A stretch of 41,844 nucleotides of DNA from Clostridia bacterium (GTDB lineage Bacteria; Bacillota; Clostridia; Oscillospirales; CAG-272): the NCBI GenBank assembly GCA_017505785.1, contig JAFVOQ010000040.1, forward strand, positions 1 to 41,844. Reading direction: 5' to 3'. Below the pieces are notes generated by a model. The model did no database searches and was not told the DNA's origin. It worked only from the letters and a program-made list of their open reading frames with translations. The position numbers and the translations under genes are program-made. Each line of letters starts with the position of its first letter. Position 1 is the first letter of the stretch. This document shows positions 8,724 to 16,400 of the stretch, piece by piece.

Positions 8724-9263
8724 ATGGCAACACGCAGGAGAAAAGCAACGAGATATCTCACCCTATCTGCCGTTTTGGCGGCACTTGGTGTGATCCTTCT
8801 CGCACTTGGCGCGCTTGTAGAGGTGCTTGACCTTACTATGGCTGCCATTGCCTCATTTACGGTCGTATTTGCCGTGATCGAATTAAAGGGGAAATACCCC
8901 CTGCTGGTATATCTTGTAACCTCCGTGCTTGCGCTGTTGCTGCTGCCAAGCAAAACGCCGGCACTTGTGTATTTGCTGTTTGCAGGATATTACCCGATTT
9001 TAAAGGCATTGCTTGAGGGATATTTTTCTCGCGCGCTATCATGGCTTTTAAAAATTTTGGCTTTTAATGTGGCGGCGGCGGTGACCGTGCTGGTATCGGT
9101 AAAGGTATTTGTGCTCTATGCCGTGGAATGGCGTGCATGGTATATCGTATTGCTGCTGCCTCTGACTGCTGTGTTTGTGATCTATGACGTGGCACTCTCG
9201 CGCCTGATTACTGCCTACATGGTGCGCCTAAGAGGCAGATTTCGCTTTTTAAAGGATGAATAA
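8724..9263 (+). CDS. Integral membrane protein, function unknown
   Basis: This 179-residue protein has five or six predicted membrane segments and starts MATRRRKATRYLTLSAVLAA. The ATG at 8724 lies one base after the J-domain stop codon, so translation is probably coupled. The first helices and the short loop after VLDLTMAAIASFTVVFAVIE recall small substrate-binding (S) subunits of ECF-type transporters, but I see no vitamin-binding motif and do not assign a substrate. It is the last gene of the DUF5685 trio. The C terminus is basic (RLRGRFRFLKDE), so the tail is probably cytoplasmic. Confidence 0.7.
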   Translation: MATRRRKATRYLTLSAVLAALGVILLALGALVEVLDLTMAAIASFTVVFAVIELKGKYPLLVYLVTSVLALLLLPSKTPALVYLLFAGYYPILKALLEGYFSRALSWLLKILAFNVAAAVTVLVSVKVFVLYAVEWRAWYIVLLLPLTAVFVIYDVALSRLITAYMVRLRGRFRFLKDE

Positions 9264-9270
9264 AATGCAG

Positions 9271-9304
9271 AAGTGCAACGGTGCTGCGGCGCGTTGCACT
9301 TTTA
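9271..9304 (+). terminator. Terminator after the DUF5685 trio
   Basis: AAGTGCAACG at 9271-9280 pairs perfectly with CGTTGCACTT at 9292-9301, with an 11-base loop. The T tract is short (TTTT then ATG), so efficiency may be moderate. It lies seven bases after the stop codon. Confidence 0.7.
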
Positions 9305-9342
9305 TGTTAGGGATAGACGGGTGCAGATGCGCCTTTTGCGTC

Positions 9343-9371
9343 TTGACAATAAGTAATCTATATGTTATAAT
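9343..9371 (+). promoter_or_regulatory. Perfect consensus promoter of the CNNM-DtxR-rnhA operon
   Basis: TTGACA at 9343-9348 and TATAAT at 9366-9371 are separated by exactly 17 bases. Both boxes match consensus in full. The leader to the ATG at 9420 is about 42 bases. AAGGAG at 9401-9406 is 13 bases from the ATG, which is long for a ribosome site and could damp translation. Confidence 0.92.
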
Positions 9372-9419
9372 ATTTTTTAAACACTTTCAAAAAAATAATA
9401 AAGGAGTTGGTTTTTCTTC

Positions 9420-10751
9420 ATGGACAGTAGTACAGTACCCTTATGGATTGTGTTTGCAATTTGTGTGGTGGGTGGCGCTTATTTCGCAGCAACCGAGAGC
9501 TCGTTCTCGGCGGTCAACAGAATTAAGATCAAGACCCTCGCAGATGACGGAAACAAGCGTGCGCGCGGTGTTTTGTGGGTGCTTAACAGGTTTGAAAAGG
9601 CACTGACAACACTTTTGGTCGGCAACAACGTCACAAAAATCGCCGCCGCATCGGTGGCAACGCTGATCGCGACCAATATGTTTGCACACAAAGGCGAGGA
9701 TTTCATCAATTCGTTTGCCTTTTCTATCGGCTGTAGTGTGGTGAGCACAGCGGTGATCTTTTTGCTCAGTGAAATGATCCCCAAAAGCTTTGCCAATGAC
9801 CGCAGTGAGAGCGTTTCGCTCTTCTTCCAGGGATCGCTTCGCTTGCTCATGCGTATACTTGCTCCTATCGCAGGCTTTTTTGGCTTGATCTCCACGGCAG
9901 CATCCAAGGCGTTTGCCAAAAAGGAAGCTGAGCCCTCTATTACTGAGGATGAGCTCATGGAGATCTTAGATACGGTAGAGGAGGAGGGCGTTGTTGACGA
10001 GGAGCAGGGTGATATGCTCAAATCCGCGCTCGAATTTGGCGATACTGTTGTGGCGGATATTATGACCATGGCGCGTGATATCGAGATGCTCAATGTCGCC
10101 GCATCGACCGAGGAGGTGCTTGAAACGATCAGAAGCACCAACCACTCTCGCATTCCCGTGTATGCAAATGACAGAAACCGTATCGTCGGCACGCTTCGCA
10201 TTCGTACATTTTTGACGGAGTACCGTCGCAATCCTAAAGTAAAGGTGCGCGCACTGATCTCGCAGCCCTATTTTGTAACAGAGGATGCAAAGATCGACGA
10301 TCTGCTGACCGATATGCGCCAGCACAAGCACCATATGGCTCTTGTTCGTGATAAAAACAAAAAAATCGTCGGCCTTGTCACCATTGAGGATATCCTTGAG
10401 GAGCTGGTAGGCGAGATCTTTGATGAGGAAGACGTTGTAGACCAAGACTTCCAGGCACTTGGCGGCAACCGTTACCTTGTAAATACACGCATGCTTGTTG
10501 GCACGCTGTATGAGCGCATTGGGCTTTCCGAGGCACCCGCGGCATTGGCGGCAAAGCCCCTGCTTTCCCTGATGCTTGAAACCATTGGCAGACTTCCCGA
10601 GGAGGAGGAAAGCTTTGTGGTGGATGACTTGGAGTTTACCGTTGAGGCTGTAGAAAATCAGCGTCCTGTACGCACGTTTGTGCACGTGCTTGATGAGGAA
10701 GAGAAGGCGGCAAGAGCCGCCGCAGCCACCGAAAAGGAGGTGGATGCATAA
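9420..10751 (+). CDS. CNNM/CorC-type DUF21-CBS membrane protein 1 (putative Mg2+ exporter)
   Basis: This 443-residue protein belongs to the HlyC/CorC (CNNM) family. The DUF21 membrane domain (about 5-190) carries YFAATESSFSAVNRIKIKTL and LLVGNNVTKIAA. A CBS pair follows (about 205-330), with SRIPVYANDRNRIVGTL and VGLVTIEDILEELVGEI, then a CorC/HlyC C-terminal domain (about 345-430). Family members export Mg2+ or related divalent cations; the old hemolysin name is misleading. The stop codon shares one base with the ATG of the second paralogue. The end is a Glu/Ala-rich tail. Confidence 0.92.
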   Translation: MDSSTVPLWIVFAICVVGGAYFAATESSFSAVNRIKIKTLADDGNKRARGVLWVLNRFEKALTTLLVGNNVTKIAAASVATLIATNMFAHKGEDFINSFAFSIGCSVVSTAVIFLLSEMIPKSFANDRSESVSLFFQGSLRLLMRILAPIAGFFGLISTAASKAFAKKEAEPSITEDELMEILDTVEEEGVVDEEQGDMLKSALEFGDTVVADIMTMARDIEMLNVAASTEEVLETIRSTNHSRIPVYANDRNRIVGTLRIRTFLTEYRRNPKVKVRALISQPYFVTEDAKIDDLLTDMRQHKHHMALVRDKNKKIVGLVTIEDILEELVGEIFDEEDVVDQDFQALGGNRYLVNTRMLVGTLYERIGLSEAPAALAAKPLLSLMLETIGRLPEEEESFVVDDLEFTVEAVENQRPVRTFVHVLDEEEKAARAAAATEKEVDA

Positions 10752-12058
10752 TGGCAGAGCATTTTGCGAAATTGTGGTGGGCATACGTTGTTATTTTTGT
10801 TATGATATGCCTTTCCGCATATTTCTCGGCATCCGAGATCGCCTTTAATACGGCAAATAAGATGCGCTTGCGCCGCGCTGCCGAGGAGGGCTCGCGCACG
10901 GCGTCAATTGCACATAAGATCGCCGAAAACTTTACCATTTCACTGTCTACGATCTTGATCGGCAACAACTTAGCGAACATTGCCGTATCAACGTGCACAA
11001 CGCTGATCGTGATGAATTTGTTCCCCGGAAATGCGGGCGCAGCTTCCTTTATCGCCACTCTTCTTGTGACGGTCGTGATACTGATTTGCGGCGAGATCGT
11101 ACCAAAGGTCCTCTCAAAGCAGCACGCCGACGTCGTGGCGCGCATTGTAGCGATCCCCACGCGTGTGCTTACCGTGCTGGTCAGCCCGATCGTGGCAATT
11201 GTTATGGCATTGCTGTTTGTGCTGCGTAAGCTCTGGGGTAAGGACCGCAGTGACAGCGACCCGACTGTGACGGAGGAGGAGCTTTCCTCCATTATTGAAA
11301 CCGTTGAGGAGGAGGGCGTGATCGACGAGGATCAGGGCGAGCTTTTGCAATCCGCGCTTGAGTTCCACGATATCACCGTAGAGAAGATCATGACCCCCCG
11401 TATCAACGTGACTGCGCTTGATATTGACGATGAGGAAACCATCCGCGCTCTTGTGGCGGATACAACGCAGTATTCGCGTATTCCCGTTTATGAGGGAAGC
11501 GTGGATAATATTATCGGCATTTTGTCGCTTAACCGTTACTATAAGGCGGCAATGGACGGGGAAGCACCCGACGTTCGTTCGCTTTTGATGAAGCCCTGTA
11601 AGATCCACAAAACCATGAAGCTGCCTGCCGCACTTGCACGCTTGCGCGAGCAAAAGATGCATTTGGCTATCGTTATCGATGAGTTTGGCGGCACGCTCGG
11701 CGTGGTAACCATGGAGGATATCTTAGAGGAGCTTGTGGGTGATATTTGGGACGATACCGACGTGATCGTGACCGAATGCTATCCCACGGGTGAGAATACC
11801 TACGAGGTATCGGGTGAAATGAACATTGAGGACTGCTTTGATGAGGTAGACTTCAAGTGCCCCGAGGATTTCAGCTGTGAATATACCACCATGGGTGGCT
11901 GGGCGGTTGAGATGCTGGAGGCAAATCCGCATGTGGGCGACAGCTTCGCCTATGAAAACCTGTTCGTGATCGTTTCGGCTATGGATGAGGAGCGCGTAAC
12001 AAAGCTTACGCTGTTCGTCAAGCCCCAGCCCAAGGACGAGGACGGAGAGGAGCTGTAA
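10751..12058 (+). CDS. CNNM/CorC-type DUF21-CBS membrane protein 2 (paralogue)
   Basis: This 435-residue paralogue of the preceding gene has the same order: DUF21 (YFSASEIAFNTANKMRL, LIGNNLANIAVS), a CBS pair with SRIPVYEGSVDNIIGIL and GTLGVVTMEDILEEL, and the CorC/HlyC domain. Its ATG overlaps the previous stop by one base (TAATG), so the two are likely made in equal amounts. CNNM proteins act as dimers, so a heterodimer is possible but unproven. The DUF21 domains are clearly diverged, arguing for an old duplication. Confidence 0.92.
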   Translation: MAEHFAKLWWAYVVIFVMICLSAYFSASEIAFNTANKMRLRRAAEEGSRTASIAHKIAENFTISLSTILIGNNLANIAVSTCTTLIVMNLFPGNAGAASFIATLLVTVVILICGEIVPKVLSKQHADVVARIVAIPTRVLTVLVSPIVAIVMALLFVLRKLWGKDRSDSDPTVTEEELSSIIETVEEEGVIDEDQGELLQSALEFHDITVEKIMTPRINVTALDIDDEETIRALVADTTQYSRIPVYEGSVDNIIGILSLNRYYKAAMDGEAPDVRSLLMKPCKIHKTMKLPAALARLREQKMHLAIVIDEFGGTLGVVTMEDILEELVGDIWDDTDVIVTECYPTGENTYEVSGEMNIEDCFDEVDFKCPEDFSCEYTTMGGWAVEMLEANPHVGDSFAYENLFVIVSAMDEERVTKLTLFVKPQPKDEDGEEL

Positions 12059-12089
12059 ATTGTAAATAAAATGTAAGGAGGGGAGAACT

Positions 12090-12467
12090 GTGGCAATTCA
12101 CGAATCGGGCGAGAATTATCTTGAACAAATTTTGATTCTTTCTAGTCAAAAAGACAAGGTTCGTGCGGTGGATCTCTGCACGGCACTCGGGTTCTCCCGC
12201 CCCACGGTTAGCGTGATGCTGCGTGAGCTCAGGGCAAGCGGCTTTGTTACCGTTGCCGATGGGGGCGGACTTGCTCTCACCGAAAAGGGGCTTGCCGTTG
12301 CGGAGCGCATGTATGAAAGGCACTGCCTTTTGGCGCAGGCGTTGATGGCGATCGGCGTTTCCCATGCCACCGCCCTTGAGGATGCCTGCAAGATCGAGCA
12401 CGATCTCAGCGAGGAAACGGTTTCCTGCCTGAAATCCTTCTTGGCAAAAATGAAGAGTGAATTATGA
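12090..12467 (+). CDS. DtxR/MntR-family metal-dependent repressor
   Basis: This 125-residue protein starts at GTG with AAGGAGGGG upstream. Residues 1-65 form a winged helix-turn-helix ([20 protein letters not shown]). Residues 70-125 form the dimer and metal domain. Candidate metal ligands are Glu12, His78, Cys100, Glu103 and His104. Cys100 matches the DtxR (iron) type rather than the Glu of MntR, and Asn9 stands where MntR has Asp. There is no SH3-like third domain. It lies after two putative Mg2+ or metal exporters and overlaps rnhA by four bases, so a metal-responsive role in this operon is plausible; no operator was identified. Confidence 0.85.
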   Translation: MAIHESGENYLEQILILSSQKDKVRAVDLCTALGFSRPTVSVMLRELRASGFVTVADGGGLALTEKGLAVAERMYERHCLLAQALMAIGVSHATALEDACKIEHDLSEETVSCLKSFLAKMKSEL

Positions 12468-12901
12468 AGCACGTGGATATTTATACAGACGGTGCCTGTA
12501 GGGGGAACCCCGGGCGCGGCGGCTGGGGTGCAATACTTGTGTACGGTGGACATGAAAAGGAGCTTTCGGGCGGTGAGGCGCATACCACCAACAACCGCAT
12601 GGAGCTTTGCGGTGTGATCGCCGCGCTTGCTGCCCTGCGCGAGCCCTGCGAGGTGACACTCACCTCCGATTCACGCTACGTGGTGGAGGCGGTGAACAAC
12701 GGCTGGGCGGAGTCTTGGCGTGCGCGTGGATGGCGAAAGGCAGACAAAAGCCCTGCGCTAAACGTGGATCTTTGGGAGCAGCTTTTAGGGCTCCTCAAAA
12801 AGCATGACGTCACCTTCAAATGGGTGCGCGGACATGCAGGGCATCCGTATAACGAACGCTGCGATCAGCTGGCAACCGCCTTTGCGGATAGGCAAGAGTG
12901 A
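12464..12901 (+). CDS. rnhA: Ribonuclease HI
   Basis: RNase HI cuts the RNA strand of RNA-DNA hybrids at R-loops and primers. The protein has 145 residues. The full catalytic set is present at almost the same numbers as in E. coli: Asp9 ([11 protein letters not shown]), Glu47 (NNRMEL), Asp69 (SDSRYV), His124 ([13 protein letters not shown]) and Asp134. It starts in a four-base ATGA overlap with the DtxR-like gene. Its last codons (AGG CAA GAG TGA) lie inside the repeat that begins at 12889, so the natural C terminus may have been replaced by repeat sequence. The catalytic core is intact. Confidence 0.96.
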   Translation: MKHVDIYTDGACRGNPGRGGWGAILVYGGHEKELSGGEAHTTNNRMELCGVIAALAALREPCEVTLTSDSRYVVEAVNNGWAESWRARGWRKADKSPALNVDLWEQLLGLLKKHDVTFKWVRGHAGHPYNERCDQLATAFADRQE

Positions 12902-12966
12902 ATAATCCAAACTCGGTTTTGAGAGCAAATATGAGCATCTGCATCGGCAAATTTTTTGTAATATCC
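12889..12966 (+). repeat. Dispersed repeat, half-length copy overlapping the rnhA 3' end
   Basis: About 78 bases beginning TAGGCAAGAGTGAATAATCC match, at roughly 85% identity, the reverse complement of 41714 back to about 41637. Shared landmarks are ACTCGGTTTTGAGA, GCAAATAT, GCATCTGCATC and TTGTAATATCC. Only one arm of the 41.6-kb palindrome is present. The first codons overlap the end of rnhA and supply its stop codon. Confidence 0.88.
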
Positions 12967-13020
12967 ACCGAGTCGTGACCGCGTTGCCTGAAACAATAAA
13001 ATACAGCAACACATTTAAAG

Positions 13021-13071
13021 AAAAAGGCTGTGATGTAGCATCCGTGAGATGTTATGCCACAGCCTTTTGTG
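13021..13071 (+). terminator. Long hairpin, probable terminator after rnhA
   Basis: AAAAGGCTGTG at about 13022-13032 pairs with CACAGCCTTTT at 13058-13068, with an inner GCAT/ATGC pairing in the 25-base loop. The T run is only four long. It is the first strong stem after rnhA, 120 bases downstream. The flanking A and T runs could let it work in either direction. Confidence 0.6.
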
Positions 13072-13127
13072 CATCTGCAACCATATTTCACGTCCTGCAC
13101 TTTGTTTGCACATCCTTTTTTGCTGTC

Positions 13128-13190
13128 ATCCTCACGGTGGGCAACAAAGCCCACCGTGAGGATCTCCGAAAACGCCATTTGCGTTTTCGG
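13128..13190. repeat. Two adjacent perfect hairpins in the gene-free region
   Basis: A perfect 15-bp stem (ATCCTCACGGTGGGC at 13128-13142, loop AACAAA, complement at 13149-13163) is followed three bases later by a perfect 10-bp stem (CCGAAAACGC at 13166-13175, loop CATTT, complement at 13181-13190). The pair looks like an intergenic palindromic repeat unit. No T tract follows directly. The whole 12902-13368 stretch otherwise holds only the repeat copy, the hairpin at 13021 and the promoter of the next gene. Confidence 0.7.
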
Positions 13191-13368
13191 CGGTGTGTTG
13201 CACCCTTTTTTGGCAAAACTCTGCTCTTTCAAAGTGGGTAACGGCGTTTTTTTCTTTGGCTGAATGGGGGGGAATTACAGAAAAATTTTAACAAAAAAGC
13301 GGTTTTTGTCAAACTGCACAATTTGGCATTTCTTTTTTGTTTGAAACGGAGAAATTGGGGGGTAAGCG

Positions 13369-13397
13369 TTGACGGGTATAAAAAAAATATGTATAAT
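13369..13397 (+). promoter_or_regulatory. Promoter of the beta-helix surface protein gene
   Basis: TTGACG at 13369-13374 and TATAAT at 13392-13397 are separated by 17 bases. This leaves a leader of about 85 bases before the ATG at 13489, with AAAAGGAG at about 13474-13481 as the ribosome site. Confidence 0.85.
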
Positions 13398-13488
13398 GTA
13401 TTTGAACCTTTTTCAATTTGTGCACATGTTGTTCACAAATCGAACAAAAATGGCGGAATTTCCGCAATACGAGAAAAGGAGAAAAACT

Positions 13489-16400
13489 ATGAGAAAACAG
13501 TTGAAATTGCTTCTCTTGGTGGCAACGGTTCTGGCATTGTTCGTCATGACAATGATCGTGAGCTCTGCTTCCCTGGAGGCACCGTATGTGGCTCTGAGTG
13601 GCGAAACCGTCGTATCCGAGCACAGCGACTTTGCTGATGCATATGCGGTGGTAAAGGCCGGCAATGCCGATACGATCCGTATTGACACGGACGTAATTTT
13701 GAACGCGGGTCTTTCGTTGGATACCGACGTCGTAATTGACGGTGCCGGTCATACCATTGCGATGGACAGCGCCGTTCGTACCGGCTGGATGTTTACGCTC
13801 GCACAAGACAACGTGAGCGTGACGGTCAAAAACGCAACGCTCGTGCACAACTTCACCCCCACTACGGCGGGCCGTACTGCGGGCTTGTTCTTTGCAGGTG
13901 GCGATTACGTATCGCTCACAGTTAAGAACGTTGTTGCCGAGAACGTTGCCGGCGAGTTTATCAACGCACTGAAGTCGACCGAAAAGTGTGCCAGCGGCAT
14001 AACTTTTATTGTTGAGGACTCTGTGCTGAGAACAGAGCACACGCTGCGTGTTATCTCGTTCAGCTCTAACGAGGCGGGCGACAAGATCACCAAAAAGAAT
14101 ACGGTAGTCCTCAGAAATTCCACTTTGGAATCGGGGACCACCGGCTCGAAGCAGGGTATGTTTTATGGTATCAACACTGACGTTCTTGTTGAGTCGAGCC
14201 ATATCATTATGGATGATGCCGCAGGCTATGTCTTCTACGGCGACACCACGAAAGCAGAGAACGGTACCTATGTTACCATTACGGGCAGCTCTAAGTTTGA
14301 GGTTGGTGGCATTTCTAAGTTCGGCTCCGATAGCTTTATTGTTTTCGGTACGCCCGGCGGCAACGACCCGATCGAGGTGGACGTTAAGTCGTTTATTTTG
14401 TATCAGCAAAAGAACACGGAGCAGACCTACACGTTCCACAGCGGTACTTATAGATCGGACTCTTACCTCATTAGAATAAGCAACAAAATAAGAAGCCACT
14501 TTAACATTCACGGCGGTACTTTTATTGCTGACAAGTCGGATGCTGTGATTAGATACGAATCCACGGTTGTTTGCGATATCAATATCACCGGTGGCGAATT
14601 CCACCTGTCAAATGCAAAAGGGCTGATCGATCTGCGCGGCAAGGTTACGGAAAGCGGTCTGGTTCTGCCTGCGGCAGACAAGGCAGTTCCTGGCGCGATC
14701 AAGATATATCTTGATAGTGCAGCTGCGGCTAATGCTACGGCTATCAAGGACTTCTTCAAGACCGATGCTTGGAAGGAATCCGGCGCACATTTCTACATTA
14801 CTGCTTGGAATCTTGACGCTAATAAGCTGTATACATTTGCAGAAAACTTTACAGGCACCCTGGAGGAATGTGTAAGTCTGGTTAAGGCATACGTGTTCCA
14901 GGCTCCTATCGCGGCATATGAGGAATTGCGCTCCGCGTCTGAAGCTCAGGTGTTCTTCTCCTCGGGTGAGAATCAGAACCTGTTTGTTGATATCGGCGTA
15001 ATTCCGCCCTTTGTAATTAAGGATGCAAACGTTACGGTTACCATCAATGGCGGAAAATACGATGCACTTGGTACGCTTGCAAACGTACAGGCAGGTACCC
15101 TGATCCTCAACGGCTGCGAAATGACCGCTGCTACTACTCTTGTAAACATCACGGGCGGTAAGCTGACTGTGCAGGATTGCAAGATCACTGCAACCGGCAG
15201 TGATGCGCTTATCGTTGTAGGCGGTGCGGCTACCGTTGAGCTTAAGGGTGCGAATACCGAAATTTCCACCTTGGGCTCTCTGGTTAGCATGCAGAATGCT
15301 GCGGGCACTGTAACGGTCAATGAGGGTTCTTACGCTATCAAAAAGGGTAAGCCCCTGTTTACCGGCACTGTTGCAGGTGTTGTTGGTAAGATCAACATTG
15401 TGAAAGCAACCTTCAGACTCGCAGGCGGTTCTTCGCTTAACGGCGGCACGCTCACCAATGACTCCTATACGTTGCCTACGGCTGCTGCTGCAGGTGACAT
15501 TACCTTCTACCTTGATGCAGGCTCTGCTGACAGTGTAGAGGTCCAGAATTTCCTGAGTGCTAATCAATGGTATGCGGCTAAGGCACGTTACATTGTAATT
15601 GGCTGGGGCGAGGGTGAAGCCAGCTTGTATGAGATGACCGCGAACTTCTCGGGCACGCTTGAGGACTACAAGGCAATGATCCGCGCGTACATCTTGGTTG
15701 CTCCTCAAATCAACTATGAGGCACTGCGTAGCGAATCCGGGGCACAGGTGTTCTTTACAACAGGTGCCAATGCGAACCTGATTGTAGATTACGTTACCAT
15801 TCCCGAAATGCTTCCTTTCGTAATCAAGAATTCTAACATTACGGTTACACTGACCGACTGGAATTATACCACAACCAGTCTGCTGGCACGCGTAGAAGCA
15901 GGCAAGCTGGTTCTGAACAACTGCACATTTAACTTCTCCTTGAACGATGGTGCATTCATTTACGTGAATGGCGCCGAGGCTGCCCTTGAGATCTCGGGCG
16001 GCACGTTTACGGGCAACGCTTCTTCCATCTTTGACGTAACCACGGGTAGCTTTACCGTTAAGGGCGGCAACTTTGTTAACACCAAGGGCGATCTCATTCA
16101 CCTCAACGGTGCAGGTGCGATCACGATTGATCCCGCTACGCCCGATACCGTGCTTAACTTCACCGCCGTAGGCAGTATTCTTGTTACCAAGAACGCAGCC
16201 GGTGCTGCTGTTACTATCAATGGCGGTAACTTTGTCGGCAACTATGTTGAGAACGTAACTCAGCGTCCCGCAAACGTTTACATGTTCTCCGTTGGCGCGG
16301 AAATGTTGCTGAAGATCAATAACGGTACCTTTGACAACGGCAAGGGCAACTACATTTTCGATTTCAATGCAGCCGATGCTGTGATTTGGATCGTAGAAGG

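Noticed and set aside
12816-13232. Minus-strand open frame of 138 codons after rnhA
   Set aside because: It crosses the end of rnhA, the repeat and several hairpins. Its residues FGLFTLAY recur as FGLFPLAY at the 41.4-kb element because both are repeat DNA.
12902-13368. CRISPR array suspected from repeated hairpins
   Set aside because: The hairpins are unique in sequence and size, with no regular repeat-spacer pattern and no cas genes.
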